DNA of 64,000 nucleotides from Leisingera sp. ANG-M7 (GCF_000813965.1 NZ_JWLI01000001.1:496001-560000), one strand, 5' to 3'; shown: positions 19,179 through 29,419, numbered from the stretch's first letter. Notes: a model not told the origin generated them from the sequence alone. Made by a program: numbers and translations.

Positions 19179-20690
19179 ATGCTCGACCTGACATATGAAC
19201 TCCCCAAGCCCAAGGTGATCGCGGGCGCCAAGCATGACTGGGAACTGGTCATCGGCATGGAGGTGCATGCTCAGGTCAGCTCCAATTCGAAGCTGTTCTC
19301 CGGTGCCTCCACCAAGTTCGGCGCAGAGCCGAATTCGAACGTGGCTTTTGTCGACGCGGCAATGCCCGGCATGCTGCCGGTGATCAACGAATACTGCGTC
19401 GAACAGGCGGTGCGCACCGGCCTGGGCCTCAAGGCCGGCATCAACCTGTGGTCGGCCTTTGACCGCAAAAACTATTTCTATCCTGACCTGCCGCAGGGCT
19501 ACCAGATTTCCCAGCTTTATCATCCCATTGTGGGCGAAGGCGAAGTGCTGGTGGAACTGGGCGACGGCACCGCGCGCAACGTCCGCGTCGAGCGTATCCA
19601 CATGGAGCAGGACGCCGGCAAGTCGATCCACGACATGGACCCCAACATGTCGTTCGTGGACTTGAACCGGACCGGCGTCTGCCTGATGGAGATCGTCTCG
19701 CGCCCCGACATCCGGGGTCCGGAGGAAGCCGCTGCCTATATCGCCAAGCTGCGCCAGATCATGCAGTACCTGGGCACCTGCGACGGCAACATGCAAAACG
19801 GCAACCTGCGCGCTGACGTGAACGTCTCGGTCTGCCTGCCCGGCCAGTACGAGAAGTATCAGGAAACCCAGGACTTCAGCCATCTCGGCACCCGCTGCGA
19901 GATCAAGAACATGAACTCCATGCGCTTCATCCAGCAGGCCATCGAGGTCGAGGCCCGCCGTCAGATCGCCATCATCGAAGGCGGCGGCAAGGTCGAGCAG
20001 GAAACCCGTCTGTATGACCCGGACAAGGGCGAAACCCGCTCCATGCGCTCCAAGGAAGAAGCGCATGATTACCGCTATTTCCCCGACCCCGATCTGCTGC
20101 CGCTGGAAATCGAGCAGGCCTGGGTCGATGAAATCGCCGCCAATCTGCCGGAGCTGCCGGACGAGAAAAAGGCGCGTTTCATCAACGACTTCGGCCTCAG
20201 CGACTATGACGCCTCGGTGCTGACCGCGGATGTGGAATCGGCGGCTTTCTTTGAAGAAACCGCCAAGGGCCGCAGCGGCAAGCTGGCTGCCAACTGGGTG
20301 ATCAACGAGCTGTTCGGCCGCCTGAAGAAAGAAGACCACGCGATCACCGAATCCCCGGTCTCCCCGGCCCAGCTGGGCGGCATTATCGACCTGATCGCCT
20401 CTGACGCCATCTCTGGCAAGATCGCCAAGGACCTGTTTGAAATCGTCTATACCGAAGGCGGCGACCCGGCGCAGATCGTCGAAGAACGCGGCATGAAGCA
20501 GGTGACGGATACCGGCGCCATCGAGACCGCCCTGGACGAGATCATCGCCGCCAACCCGGCGCAGGTGGAGAAGGCCAAGGTGAACCCGAAGCTGGCAGGC
20601 TGGTTCGTCGGCCAGGTGATGAAAGCCACCGGCGGCAAGGCCAATCCCAAGGCAGTGAACGAGCTGGTCGCCAAGAAACTGGGCGGCTGA
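19179..20690 (+). CDS. gatB: Asp-tRNA(Asn)/Glu-tRNA(Gln) amidotransferase subunit B
   Basis: 503 aa. GatB is the kinase-like and tRNA-binding subunit of GatCAB, which converts Glu-tRNA(Gln) or Asp-tRNA(Asn) to the amide form in the cytoplasm. Seen: VIGMEVHAQ near residue 25, the [14 protein letters not shown] zinc/ATP cradle motif near 90-105, EIVSRPD near 175, and the C-terminal GatB/YqeY helical domain ending [13 protein letters not shown]. The start at [10 protein letters not shown] gives the usual family length; an upstream extension of 40 residues is unlikely. It stands alone and ends in a strong terminator. Confidence 0.97.
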   Translation: MLDLTYELPKPKVIAGAKHDWELVIGMEVHAQVSSNSKLFSGASTKFGAEPNSNVAFVDAAMPGMLPVINEYCVEQAVRTGLGLKAGINLWSAFDRKNYFYPDLPQGYQISQLYHPIVGEGEVLVELGDGTARNVRVERIHMEQDAGKSIHDMDPNMSFVDLNRTGVCLMEIVSRPDIRGPEEAAAYIAKLRQIMQYLGTCDGNMQNGNLRADVNVSVCLPGQYEKYQETQDFSHLGTRCEIKNMNSMRFIQQAIEVEARRQIAIIEGGGKVEQETRLYDPDKGETRSMRSKEEAHDYRYFPDPDLLPLEIEQAWVDEIAANLPELPDEKKARFINDFGLSDYDASVLTADVESAAFFEETAKGRSGKLAANWVINELFGRLKKEDHAITESPVSPAQLGGIIDLIASDAISGKIAKDLFEIVYTEGGDPAQIVEERGMKQVTDTGAIETALDEIIAANPAQVEKAKVNPKLAGWFVGQVMKATGGKANPKAVNELVAKKLGG

Positions 20691-20711
20691 TCCGCTGCAC
20701 ATCCTATAGCG

Positions 20712-20740
20712 AAAGGGCGCCCCTTGCGGCGCCCTTTTTT
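20712..20740 (+). terminator. Rho-independent terminator of gatB
   Basis: AAAGGGCGCC / GGCGCCCTTT, a 10-bp perfect stem with a 6-base loop, followed by a run of T, 22 bases after the gatB stop. Confidence 0.9.
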
Positions 20741-20886
20741 GTGACCGGAAGGGGGGTGACATGCGTGCACCCCCTGTACACTCCCTGTGCACCGGGCGGT
20801 GCCTTTCCCCGCCGCTGCAGCGGAATTCCCCGCCTTGACCTTCGCCGCGCCAAGGGCTTTCCTCCTGCCAAAATCCCGGAGGTTTC

Positions 20887-22128
20887 ATGCAGCCCAATTT
20901 CGATCAGGAACTTGAGGACCGTCTGGTCCGCTACGCCGCCATCGACAGCCAGAGCGACGAGACATCCGCCGCCACTCCCAGCACCGAAATCCAGTTCGCC
21001 ATGCTGAACCTGCTGGTGGCAGAGCTGCAGGAGATTGGTGCCGCCGACGTGACGCTGACGGATTACGGCGTGGTACTGGCCACCATTCCCGCCACAGCGC
21101 CGGGGCCGGCCATCGGCCTTCTCGCCCATGTGGATACCGCGCCGCAGTTCAATGCCACCGGCGTCAAGCCGCGGGTGATCAAAGGGTATGACGGCGGTGA
21201 TATCACCTATCCCGACAACCCGGACCTGGTGCTGTCTCCGCAGAAATCCCCTTATCTGGCCTCCAAACAGGGCGATGATCTGATCACCGCCTCCGGCCTC
21301 ACCTTGCTGGGCGCTGACGACAAGGCGGGGGTTGCCATTGTAATGACCCTGGCGCGGCACCTGCTGGCGAACCCGGAGATCAAACATCCGAAGATCCGCC
21401 TTGCCTTCACCCCGGACGAGGAGATCGGCCGCGGGGTCGGCGAGGATCTACCCAAAAACCTGGGCGTGGATTTCGCCTATACGCTGGACGGCGGCGACGC
21501 GGGGGAGATCGTCTATGAGAGCTTCTCTGCCGACCGTGCGGTGGTCAGCATCAAGGGCGTGTCGATCCACCCCGGTTGGGCCAAGGAGAAGATGGTCAAC
21601 GCCGCGCATCTGGCGGCGAAGATCGTGCAGACCCTGCCGCAGGCCACCATGACGCCGGAAACCACTGACGGGCGCGAGGGCTTCATTCATATCACCGACA
21701 TGAATGGCGGGTCTTCAGAGATGGAGATCAAGCTGATCCTGCGTGACTTTGAAATGGACGGTCTGGCGGCCAAGGGCGCCCTGTTGCGCGGTGTCTGCGA
21801 GGCGGTGCAAGCCACCGAGCAGCGGGCGGAGATCACCTGCGAAATCTTCCCGCAATACCGGAACATGCGCTATTGGCTGGAAAACGACATGACCCCGGTG
21901 GAACTGGCACTGGCAGCCTGCCGTGCACATGAGATCGAGCCTATCTCTGCCCCGATCCGCGGCGGCACAGATGGTTCACGGCTGACCGAGCTCGGGGTGC
22001 CGACACCCAATATCTTCACAGGCATGCAGAGTGTGCACGGGCCGCTGGAGTGGATTTCGGTGCAGGACATGGCCAAAGCCACGGAGGTCTGTCTGACCCT
22101 GGTGCAGAAAGCGGCGGAAAAAGGCTGA
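20887..22128 (+). CDS. pepT: Peptidase T (tripeptide aminopeptidase)
   Basis: 413 aa M20B metallopeptidase that removes the N-terminal residue of tripeptides in the cytoplasm. Seen: the zinc-ligand and catalytic motif AHVDTAPQFN near residue 79, GADDKAG near 142, the catalytic glutamates in TPDEEIGRG near 177, and the dimerisation domain (ISIKGVSIHPG) near 220. Length matches E. coli PepT (about 408 aa). GGAGG precedes the ATG. It is flanked by terminators and a small gene, so it is probably monocistronic or paired with the DUF4177 gene. Confidence 0.95.
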   Translation: MQPNFDQELEDRLVRYAAIDSQSDETSAATPSTEIQFAMLNLLVAELQEIGAADVTLTDYGVVLATIPATAPGPAIGLLAHVDTAPQFNATGVKPRVIKGYDGGDITYPDNPDLVLSPQKSPYLASKQGDDLITASGLTLLGADDKAGVAIVMTLARHLLANPEIKHPKIRLAFTPDEEIGRGVGEDLPKNLGVDFAYTLDGGDAGEIVYESFSADRAVVSIKGVSIHPGWAKEKMVNAAHLAAKIVQTLPQATMTPETTDGREGFIHITDMNGGSSEMEIKLILRDFEMDGLAAKGALLRGVCEAVQATEQRAEITCEIFPQYRNMRYWLENDMTPVELALAACRAHEIEPISAPIRGGTDGSRLTELGVPTPNIFTGMQSVHGPLEWISVQDMAKATEVCLTLVQKAAEKG

Positions 22129-22236
22129 CCCGGCGGGCGGCCCCGGAAAACGGCCGCCTGCAGCACACCTGCCCGCTGCCGCGTCTTGACCGCTCCCCCC
22201 ATTCCGCTAAACCTGCCCGCAAGACAGGAGACGTTC

Positions 22237-22734
22237 ATGCAAGCATTTGAATACAAGGTTGTCCCCGCCCCGGCCAAGGGCACCAAGGCCAAGGGGGTGA
22301 AGACACCGGAGGCGCGCTTTGCCAATTCGATCGAGATCCTGCTCAACGAGATGGCTGCTGAGGGCTGGGAATTCCAGCGCGCCGAGCTGCTGCCGAGCGA
22401 GGAGCGCTCCGGCATGATGGGCTCGGCCACCAACTGGCGCAACGTGATGGTGTTCCGCCGCGCGCTGGCGGCGGACAAGCCTGCTGAGAAGGCCGCGAGC
22501 ACCCGCAAGGAGCCTGCCGCACCGTCGGTGGAATTCCGTCACAGCGAACCGGAAACACCTCGACTGACGGCGGCGGCAGGCGACCCTGAGGCACCGCCGG
22601 AAGCGGAACAGGTGCCTGGCCCTGGTGCCGCAAAGATGCAGGCCGATGACGGGGTTGAGGAGCTGAGCCCGGTCTCCGGCATGACCGCGGCATTGAAGGC
22701 GCGGGCCGGCCTTAAAGACGGCAACGACAAGTAA
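22237..22734 (+). CDS. DUF4177 domain protein
   Basis: 165 aa. The N-terminal 70 residues (FEYKVVPAP then LNEMAAEGWEFQRAELLP and NVMVFRR) match the DUF4177 pattern; the rest is a low-complexity Ala/Pro/Glu-rich tail, probably disordered. AGGAG lies 6 bases before the chosen ATG. Unknown function. It is 108 bases downstream of pepT. Confidence 0.8.
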   Translation: MQAFEYKVVPAPAKGTKAKGVKTPEARFANSIEILLNEMAAEGWEFQRAELLPSEERSGMMGSATNWRNVMVFRRALAADKPAEKAASTRKEPAAPSVEFRHSEPETPRLTAAAGDPEAPPEAEQVPGPGAAKMQADDGVEELSPVSGMTAALKARAGLKDGNDK

Positions 22735-22745
22735 ATCATTGGAAT

Positions 22746-22806
22746 GGCGGGCAGATTGCCCGCCCGTTTGGCGCCTTGCTTCGCAGGGCGGGCGAATCGG
22801 CCCGCC
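22746..22806. terminator. Pair of near-identical hairpins
   Basis: GGCGGGC / GCCCGCC occurs twice (22746-22764 and 22787-22806), between the convergent DUF4177 and bolA genes. Only short T-runs follow, so a bidirectional terminator is likely but not sure. Confidence 0.5.
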
Positions 22807-22817
22807 GCTCTTTGGCC

Positions 22818-23072
22818 TCAGGCGCCGATATCCAGCGCCAGCGCGTGAATGCGCGGCACGATGCCGCCCAGCGCCTTGTGCACTGCGCGGTGCTGCTGCA
22901 CCCGGTTCATGCCCTGAAAGGCCCCGGCGCGGATCATCACTGCAAAATGGCTCTCGCCGGAGCCATCGTCGCCTGCGTGGCCCGCGTGTTTGTGGCTTTC
23001 ATTCACCACTTCCAGTGCGGTTGGCTCAAACGCCGCCTGCAGCGCCGCTTCCATTTCCTGCTTCACACTCAT
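22818..23072 (-). CDS. BolA family protein
   Basis: 84 aa, the full length of a BolA domain. The conserved signature is present: LEVVNESHKHAGH near residues 20-32 and the C-terminal RVQQHRAVHKALGG ending. BolA proteins work with monothiol glutaredoxins in iron-sulfur cluster handling and iron regulation; the conserved His residues can bind the shared cluster. It is divergent from the J-domain gene with about 100 bases between; the same pair is common in alphaproteobacteria (family knowledge). Confidence 0.93.
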   Translation of the reverse strand: MSVKQEMEAALQAAFEPTALEVVNESHKHAGHAGDDGSGESHFAVMIRAGAFQGMNRVQQHRAVHKALGGIVPRIHALALDIGA

Positions 23073-23177
23073 TTTCCGCTCATCCCCATCTTTTTTGCCT
23101 GCGCCCCCTTCAATCTGACGCCCCTTAGACTAAACTGCTGCCTCCGAGTCGAACAGATGCGTCTAGAAGGTGCGCCC

Positions 23178-23801
23178 ATGTCCAAATCCGATCCCTTTGG
23201 CTTCGATATGTCCGTCCGCTCCGCCAAGAAGAAGAATCCGCGCGGGCGGCGCGCAGCCAGCGGTGCCTCCGAGACGTCCCAGCGCGTGTGCGACAAGGAC
23301 GGCTGCGAGGAAGCCGGCAAGTTCCGCGCCCCCAAAGCACCGGATGTGCTGGATGACTTCTTCTGGTTCTGCCAGGAGCACGTGCGCGAGTACAACAACC
23401 AGTGGAACTTCTTTGAAGGCACCACCGAGGCAGAGCTGAACGCGCAGCGCTCCAAGGACAAGGTGTGGGAGCGCGAGACCAAGCCGATGGGCGATCCGGA
23501 GGCCCGCGCCTGGGCCCGGCTGGGCATCGAGGACCCGCATCAGGTGCTGGGCGCCAATGCGACCCAGAACCCGGGCCGCGCCGCCAAGGCAGGCCGCCGC
23601 CTGCCGCCTACCGAGCGCCGCGCGATCGAGATCCTGGAGGCAAAGGACGACTGGTCCAAGGCCGACATCCGCAAGGCCTACAAGAAGCTGATCAAGGTGC
23701 TGCATCCCGACATGAATGGCGGCGACCGCAGCCAGGAAGAACAGCTGCAGGAGGTCCGCTGGGCCTGGGACCAGATCAAGGACAGCCGCAGCTTCAAGTA
23801 A
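23178..23801 (+). CDS. J-domain protein
   Basis: 207 aa. The C-terminal 60 residues form a J domain (WSKADIRKAYKKLIKVLHPDMNGG; the HPD motif is at about 179-181), which should stimulate an Hsp70-type ATPase. The N-terminal half has a possible metal site (CDKDGCEE and WFCQEHV) and a basic stretch KKKNPRGRRA. The J domain is C-terminal, unlike DnaJ, so it is a specialised co-chaperone. The start at 23178 has AGAAGG 7 bases upstream; a start seven codons earlier is weaker. A clear terminator follows. Confidence 0.88.
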   Translation: MSKSDPFGFDMSVRSAKKKNPRGRRAASGASETSQRVCDKDGCEEAGKFRAPKAPDVLDDFFWFCQEHVREYNNQWNFFEGTTEAELNAQRSKDKVWERETKPMGDPEARAWARLGIEDPHQVLGANATQNPGRAAKAGRRLPPTERRAIEILEAKDDWSKADIRKAYKKLIKVLHPDMNGGDRSQEEQLQEVRWAWDQIKDSRSFK

Positions 23802-23826
23802 GCCACGGGCAGATTTCCGGAAGGAC

Positions 23827-23849
23827 GGGCGGCGGCAGCCGCCCTTTTT
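23827..23849 (+). terminator. Rho-independent terminator of the J-domain gene
   Basis: GGGCGGC / GCCGCCC with loop GGCA and a TTTTT tail. Confidence 0.85.
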
Positions 23850-24209
23850 CTTGCGGCAGCGCCAGTTGCGATGCGCGGTCTTTTGCCGAAAGTTTATGAT
23901 AGAAATTTTATTTCTTTGACGCACCCCGTTGCGACCGGTTACGCAAGGACATGCCGGATGCAGCTGTCCCCCCAAAAGCTAGACATAACCGGCAAAACGC
24001 GCCCCCTGCTGCCCGGCTGGGGGCGCTTTGACGTAAAGGCCGCGGCTGCGATCCGGTCAGCGCCCGCCGTTCAGCCCGTCCAGTTAGGCGCCAATCACCC
24101 CTTCAGCTGGTTTCAAGCGCGACTTTCCCTTGCGCGCGCGGCCCAGATCAGGCACCAATCCCGCGAATTGGCCCCTGACAGCAGGGAAGAGGGATAAGGA
24201 CCGACTGCG
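23850..24209. other. Intergenic region before cobS
   Basis: About 360 bases without a gene. It has an AT-rich patch at 23889-23921 unlike the surroundings, a plausible promoter area for the cobS-cobT operon. No clear riboswitch is recognised: a cobalamin-type structure was looked for and not identified. Confidence 0.4.
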
Positions 24210-25196
24210 ATGACCGACGGATTTGTGGACATGAATGCGAAACCGACCGAGACAATTTCGGTGCGCGATGTGTTCGGGATCGACACCGACATGACGGTCA
24301 AGGGCTTTGCCGAGGGCTCTGAGCGCGTTCCGGCGATGGACCACACCTACAAGTTCGACCCGGAAACCACGCTGGCAATTCTTGCGGGCTTCAGCCACAA
24401 CCGCCGCGTAATGATCCAGGGCTACCACGGCACCGGCAAGTCGACCCATATCGAACAGGTCGCGGCACGGCTGAACTGGCCCTCTGTCCGGGTGAACCTG
24501 GACAGCCACATCTCCCGGATCGACCTGATCGGCAAGGACGCGATCAAGCTGCGCGACGGCAAGCAGGTCACTGAATTCCACGAGGGCATCCTGCCCTGGG
24601 CGCTGCGCAATCCGGTTGCCATCGTATTCGACGAATACGACGCGGGCCGCGCCGACGTGATGTTCGTGATCCAGCGGGTGCTGGAGCATGACGGCAAGCT
24701 GACCCTCTTGGACCAGAACGAGATCATCACCCCGAACCCGTTCTTCCGCCTGTTTGCCACCGCCAACACCGTTGGCCTCGGCGATACCACCGGTCTGTAC
24801 CACGGCACCCAGCAGATCAACCAGGCGCAGATGGACCGCTGGTCGCTGGTCTCCACCCTGAACTACCTGAGCCATGACGCCGAAAGCGCCATCGTTCTGT
24901 CCAAGGCCCCGCATTACAACACCGCCGAGGGCCGCAAGAAGATCTCTCAGATGGTGACCGTTGCCGACCTCACCCGCACCGCCTTCATGAACGGCGACCT
25001 GTCGACCGTGATGTCGCCGCGGACTGTGATCAACTGGGCCCAGAACGCCGAGATCTTCCGCAACGTGGGCTATGCCTTCCGCCTGTCGTTCCTGAACAAA
25101 TGCGACGAGTTGGAGCGTCAGACCGTGGCCGAATTCTACCAGCGCTGCTTTGACGAGGAGCTGCCGGAAAGCGCTGCGAGCGTGAGCCTGGGGTGA
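24210..25196 (+). CDS. cobS: Cobaltochelatase subunit CobS
   Basis: 328 aa AAA+ ATPase of aerobic cobaltochelatase (CobNST), which inserts cobalt into hydrogenobyrinic acid a,c-diamide in vitamin B12 synthesis. Seen: Walker A in [10 protein letters not shown] near residue 71, Walker B in IVFDEYDAG near 138, and sensor segment [12 protein letters not shown] near 185. Length matches Pseudomonas denitrificans CobS. The stop TGA overlaps the GTG start of the next small gene. CobT is two genes on; CobN is not in the window. Confidence 0.96.
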   Translation: MTDGFVDMNAKPTETISVRDVFGIDTDMTVKGFAEGSERVPAMDHTYKFDPETTLAILAGFSHNRRVMIQGYHGTGKSTHIEQVAARLNWPSVRVNLDSHISRIDLIGKDAIKLRDGKQVTEFHEGILPWALRNPVAIVFDEYDAGRADVMFVIQRVLEHDGKLTLLDQNEIITPNPFFRLFATANTVGLGDTTGLYHGTQQINQAQMDRWSLVSTLNYLSHDAESAIVLSKAPHYNTAEGRKKISQMVTVADLTRTAFMNGDLSTVMSPRTVINWAQNAEIFRNVGYAFRLSFLNKCDELERQTVAEFYQRCFDEELPESAASVSLG

Positions 25197-25384
25197 CGCC
25201 GATTTTCGTCATAGCAGCCATTTGGGTCGCGCTTGACGCAGTCTGGTTGTTTGACAAAACTGGTTGGAAGAAGACTGATCCGTCAGCAATGACGGGCAGT
25301 CAACACAGTCATTTGATACGGCTGCGTTGGGAATGCGCCCTTTTGTTCCTGACGGTGTCGATCTGGAGTGCGTTCAATGGCTAA
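25193..25384 (+). CDS. Small two-helix membrane protein between cobS and cobT
   Basis: 63 aa, GTG start overlapping the cobS stop (GTGA) and stop codon 8 bases inside cobT, so a fully coupled small gene is plausible. Two hydrophobic stretches, about residues 3-20 ([17 protein letters not shown]) and 46-60 ([15 protein letters not shown]), flank a polar loop with several Lys and His. The stretch has visibly lower G+C and different codon use from cobS and cobT, hinting at later insertion. No family is recognised. It might also be a non-coding gap, but the exact overlaps argue for a gene. Confidence 0.55.
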   Translation: MTPIFVIAAIWVALDAVWLFDKTGWKKTDPSAMTGSQHSHLIRLRWECALLFLTVSIWSAFNG

Positions 25385-27257
25385 AAAGCCCAACGACAAC
25401 CCTGCCGATCCGTTCAAGAAGGCCCTGTCTGAGGCCACCAAGGTGATGGCCAACGACCCGGAACTGACGGTCAGCTACACGGTCGATCCCTCGGGCCTCA
25501 CAGGCGATACCATGCGGCTGCCGCAGGTCTCCCGCCGGATGACGCGTGAGGAGGTGCTGCTTGCCCGCGGCACCGCGGATGCGCTGGCGCTGCGCCACAA
25601 GTTCCACGACGACGCCACTCACGCCAAATACGTGCCGCAGGGCGAAATGGCCCGCGACCTCTATGAGGCGATGGAAACCGCCCGCTGCGAGGCGATGGGC
25701 GCGCGCCACATGCCGGGCACCGCGTCCAATATCGACGTGAAAATCCGCAACGAGTCGATCCGCCGCGGCTATGACCAGATGAAGTCCTCCTCCGAGGCGC
25801 CGCTGGCTGCCGCCGCAGGCTATCTGGTGCGCCATCTGGCGACCGGCCGCGAGCTGCCCGAAGGTGCAGGCAATATCATGGAGCTGTGGCGCGGCTTCAT
25901 CGAATCTCAGGCCGGCGGCACGCTGGAGAACCTGGACGAAACCATTGCCGACCAGGCCGCCTTCGCCAAGCTGGCAAGGCAGGTGATCTCTGACCTTGGC
26001 TACGGCGACCAGCTGGGCGACGACCCGGATGAGCTGGACGACGAGGCAAACGACGAGGCCGAAGACAACGCCGAGGAGCAACAGGACCCGGACAGCACCG
26101 GCCAGGACGACAGCGAGGAGGAGCAGGCCGACGCGTCGCCGGAGCAGAGCCAGGAGCAGCAGCAGGACGAGAGCCAGGCCCAGGTCTCGATGGACGAGAT
26201 GGCCGATGATGAGCTGTCCGAGGACGTGGAGATGCCCGACGGCGAGGCGCCGCTGGAGCCGCCTGCCCCGCCGCCTGTCTCTGACGCTGATCCGGACTAC
26301 AAAGTGTTCCGGGATGCCGATGATGAGGAAATCAACGCCGAGGAACTGGCCGAGCCTGCCGAGCTGGAGCGCCTGCGCGCCTATCTCGACCAGCAGCTGG
26401 AGCCGCTGAAGGGCGCCGTCAGCCGCTTGGCGAACAAGCTGCAGCGCCGCCTGCAGGCGCAGCAGAACCGGTCGTGGGAGTTTGACCGCGAGGAAGGCAT
26501 CCTGGACGCAGGCCGTCTGGCGCGTGTTGTCGCCAACCCGACCACGCCCTTGAGCTTCAAGGTCGAAAAGGACACTGAGTTCCGCGACACCGTGGTGACG
26601 CTGCTGCTCGACAACTCCGGCTCGATGCGCGGCCGCCCGATCTCCATCGCCGCGATCTGCGCCGATGTCCTTGCCCGCACGCTGGAGCGCTGCAACGTGA
26701 AGGTCGAAATCCTCGGCTTCACCACCCGCGCCTGGAAAGGCGGACTGGCGCGCGAGGCCTGGCTGAACGAGGGCCGCCCGCAGCAGCCCGGCCGCCTCAA
26801 CGATCTGCGCCACATCATCTATAAGGGCGCCGACGCCCCGATGCGCCGCACCCGCACCAACCTCGGGCTCATGATGAAAGAGGGCCTCTTGAAGGAGAAC
26901 ATCGACGGCGAGGCGCTGGAATGGGCGCACCGGCGGATGGTGGCGCGGCGCGAGGCCCGCAAGATCCTGATGGTGATCTCCGACGGCGCGCCGGTGGATG
27001 ATTCGACGCTCTCGGTGAACCCGGCGAACTACCTGGAGAAGCACCTGCGCGACGTGATTGCGATGGTGGAAAAGCGCAAGCAGGTAGAGCTGCTGGCGAT
27101 CGGCATCGGCCACGACGTGACCCGCTACTACGAGCGCGCGGTGACGATCACTGACGTTGAGCAGCTCGCCGGCGCGATGACCGAACAACTGGCCGCCCTG
27201 TTTGACAGCGACCCGTGCGCCCGTGCCCGCGTCATGGGCATCAAGCGCGCCAGCTGA
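25377..27257 (+). CDS. cobT: Cobaltochelatase subunit CobT
   Basis: 626 aa. With CobS it forms the ATP-driven motor that acts on CobN. The C-terminal third is a von Willebrand A domain with the MIDAS motif DNSGSMRG (near residue 410) and a late DGAPVDD segment. The middle (about 215-320) is a strongly acidic Asp/Glu/Gln-rich linker typical of CobT, and the N-terminal 200 residues form the helical CobT domain. Length fits the family (about 630 aa). The ATG overlaps the end of the small membrane gene. Confidence 0.96.
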   Translation: MAKKPNDNPADPFKKALSEATKVMANDPELTVSYTVDPSGLTGDTMRLPQVSRRMTREEVLLARGTADALALRHKFHDDATHAKYVPQGEMARDLYEAMETARCEAMGARHMPGTASNIDVKIRNESIRRGYDQMKSSSEAPLAAAAGYLVRHLATGRELPEGAGNIMELWRGFIESQAGGTLENLDETIADQAAFAKLARQVISDLGYGDQLGDDPDELDDEANDEAEDNAEEQQDPDSTGQDDSEEEQADASPEQSQEQQQDESQAQVSMDEMADDELSEDVEMPDGEAPLEPPAPPPVSDADPDYKVFRDADDEEINAEELAEPAELERLRAYLDQQLEPLKGAVSRLANKLQRRLQAQQNRSWEFDREEGILDAGRLARVVANPTTPLSFKVEKDTEFRDTVVTLLLDNSGSMRGRPISIAAICADVLARTLERCNVKVEILGFTTRAWKGGLAREAWLNEGRPQQPGRLNDLRHIIYKGADAPMRRTRTNLGLMMKEGLLKENIDGEALEWAHRRMVARREARKILMVISDGAPVDDSTLSVNPANYLEKHLRDVIAMVEKRKQVELLAIGIGHDVTRYYERAVTITDVEQLAGAMTEQLAALFDSDPCARARVMGIKRAS

Positions 27258-27628
27258 TCCTGTACCGGACAATTGCAAGGGCGCACTCCCGCGCCTTTAG
27301 CCTGCATCTGCAGATACCGTCTTCAGCCTTGGGCATGGCCGCGCGCTGACGCGCGCGGCGGCGCCGGATGCACTGCATCCGGCGCATGGCCCAACGGGCC
27401 GCAGCGCATCTTGGATGCGCCAAGGCCGGGCGGGAGCACTCCCCCGTTTCAAGCTCTTTCGCTTGTTCCGTCAGGTCCCTGCAAATCTCTCCGCAGCCGC
27501 CCTTGCCAGCCGCAGGGGTATTTGGGACAAGAAGGGGCGCGCGGCGGCTCAGCCCCGCGCCTTTTCTTTGCTGCGGCCCTCAGGGTTTCCCCTGCTGCCG
27601 CCCCGCCCTCTAAGCAGGAGAGACGCCG
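27258..27628. other. Intergenic region cobT to M24 peptidase
   Basis: About 370 bases, no gene. It contains the hairpin cluster at 27341-27420, a smaller GGGAG/CTCCC hairpin near 27432, and the AGGAGAG ribosome binding site of the next gene. Confidence 0.5.
27341..27420. repeat. Cluster of four tandem hairpins
   Basis: Four back-to-back inverted repeats: GCGCGC-TGAC-GCGCGC (27341-27356), GCGCCGGATG / CATCCGGCGC (27361-27385), GGCCC-AAC-GGGCC (27388-27400) and GCGCATC-TTG-GATGCGC (27404-27420). It stands between cobT and the M24 gene. It is a REP/BIME-like or transcript-stabilising element; no T-tract follows, so it is not a plain terminator. Confidence 0.6.
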
Positions 27629-29419
27629 ATGTATCAGACCTTTGATGTGACCGCCCGCCCGGACCAGGGCCCGCCCCGGCTGGCGGCTCTGCGTAAGGAA
27701 CTGACGGCGGAAGGTCTCGATGGCTTCCTGGTGCCGCGCGCCGACGCCCATCAGGGCGAGTATGTCGCGCCCCATGATGAGCGCCTTAGCTGGCTCACCG
27801 GTTTCACCGGCTCCGCGGGCTTTTGCGCGGTGCTGCAGGACATCGCGGGCGTCTTCATTGACGGACGTTACCGCACCCAAGTGAAACGGCAGGTGGCTGC
27901 GGATTACACGCCGGTGCCGTGGCCCGATGTGCAGCTGGCGGACTGGCTGAAAGAACAGCTGCCCAGTGGCGGCAAGGTGGGCTTTGACCCCTGGCTGCAT
28001 GCCGCCGGACAGATCACCTCGCTGGAAAAGGAGTTGAAAGGCAGCGGCATCACCCTGGTGCAATGCGATAACCTGGTGGACCGGATCTGGGACGACCAGC
28101 CGGCGCCGCCGATGAACCCGGTAACCGCGCACCCGCTGGACTACGCAGGCGAAAGCGCCGCTGACAAATGCGCGCGGCTGGCCAAGGGTCTCCGCGATGC
28201 AGGCCAATCGGCGGCGGTCATCACTCTGCCCGACAGCATCATGTGGCTGCTGAACATCCGCGGCGCCGACGTGGCCCGCAACCCGGTGGCGCATGGCTTT
28301 GCCATCCTGCACGACGACGCGCGGGTGGACCTGTTCATGGCGGCAAAGAAACTGGAAGGGCTTGAAGGCCATTTCGACAGCTCCGTCACCATTCATGCGC
28401 CTGAGGACTTCCTCAAGGCCACGGCCGCCCTCAATGGCTCCGTCGCCGCCGATTCCGGCACCGTGCCGCAGATCGTGGCAGACAAGCTGGGCGAACGGCT
28501 GGTGCCCGCCGGCGATCCCTGCGCCCTGCCCAAGGCGCGCAAAAACGGGGCCGAGATCGCGGGCAGCGCCGCGGCGCATCTGCGCGACGGTGCCGCGATT
28601 GTGGAGATGCTGGCCTGGCTGGATGCGCAGGCGCCCGGCACCATTACTGAGATCGACGTGGTGAAGAAGCTGGAGGCCCTGCGCCGCGAAGACCCGGCCC
28701 TGCGCGACATCAGCTTTGAAACCATCGCAGGCACCGGCGAGAACGGCGCTGTTATGCATTACCGCGTGACCGAGGAGACCGACACACGGCTGGAGGACGG
28801 CCATCTGCTGGTCATGGACAGCGGCGGCCAGTATCTGGACGGCACCACGGATATCACCCGCACCATCGCCATCGGCTCGCCCGGCGAGGAGGAGCGCACT
28901 GCCTTTACCCGCGTGCTGCAGGGCATGATCGCCATGTCCCGCTTGCGCTGGCCCAAGGGGCTGGCGGGCCGCGACATCGAATGCATCGGACGGATGCCGC
29001 TGTGGCTGGCAGGCCAGGACTTCAACCATGGCCTCGGCCACGGCGTCGGCGCCTACCTCAGCGTCCATGAAGGCCCGCAGCGTCTGGCGCGCACCAGCCA
29101 TGTGCCGTTTGAACCCGGGATGATCCTGTCCAATGAGCCGGGATACTACCGCGAAGGCGCCTTTGGCATCCGGATCGAGAATCTTCTGGTTGTTGAAACC
29201 GCCCCGGCTCTTGACACCAGCGACCCGGAGCGCGACATGCTGTGCTGGCGCACACTCACCTTTGCCCCGGTTGACCGGCGGCTGGTGAATGTCTCCATGC
29301 TGACAGCAGACGAGAAAGACTGGCTCGACAGCTATCACCAGGAGGTTCTGGCAAAAATCGGCCCGCAACTCAGCCCCGCCGCAAAGGCGTGGCTTGATGC
29401 CGCAACCGCCCCCTTGTGA
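27629..29419 (+). CDS. M24 family Xaa-Pro aminopeptidase
   Basis: 596 aa three-domain aminopeptidase P of the eukaryote-like long type. Two creatinase-like N-terminal domains (residues about 1-300) precede a pita-bread catalytic domain with metal ligands: the Asp pair in MDSGGQYLDGTTDITR near 400, HGLGHGVGAYLSVHE near 470, and Glu in NEPGYYREGAFGIRIEN near 520. It cleaves N-terminal residues before proline, cytoplasmic. A C-terminal 60-residue domain (PVDRRLVNV...) is typical. AGGAGAG precedes the ATG. Confidence 0.95.
   Translation: MYQTFDVTARPDQGPPRLAALRKELTAEGLDGFLVPRADAHQGEYVAPHDERLSWLTGFTGSAGFCAVLQDIAGVFIDGRYRTQVKRQVAADYTPVPWPDVQLADWLKEQLPSGGKVGFDPWLHAAGQITSLEKELKGSGITLVQCDNLVDRIWDDQPAPPMNPVTAHPLDYAGESAADKCARLAKGLRDAGQSAAVITLPDSIMWLLNIRGADVARNPVAHGFAILHDDARVDLFMAAKKLEGLEGHFDSSVTIHAPEDFLKATAALNGSVAADSGTVPQIVADKLGERLVPAGDPCALPKARKNGAEIAGSAAAHLRDGAAIVEMLAWLDAQAPGTITEIDVVKKLEALRREDPALRDISFETIAGTGENGAVMHYRVTEETDTRLEDGHLLVMDSGGQYLDGTTDITRTIAIGSPGEEERTAFTRVLQGMIAMSRLRWPKGLAGRDIECIGRMPLWLAGQDFNHGLGHGVGAYLSVHEGPQRLARTSHVPFEPGMILSNEPGYYREGAFGIRIENLLVVETAPALDTSDPERDMLCWRTLTFAPVDRRLVNVSMLTADEKDWLDSYHQEVLAKIGPQLSPAAKAWLDAATAPL

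Noticed and set aside
23850-24209. Possible cobalamin riboswitch before cobS
   Set aside because: The gap is suitably placed, but no B12-box-like sequence or matching stem arrangement could be recognised by eye.
25374-27278. 634-aa open frame antisense to cobT
   Set aside because: Mirror of the cobT acidic linker (Leu-rich as a result); no motif, and cobT is certain.
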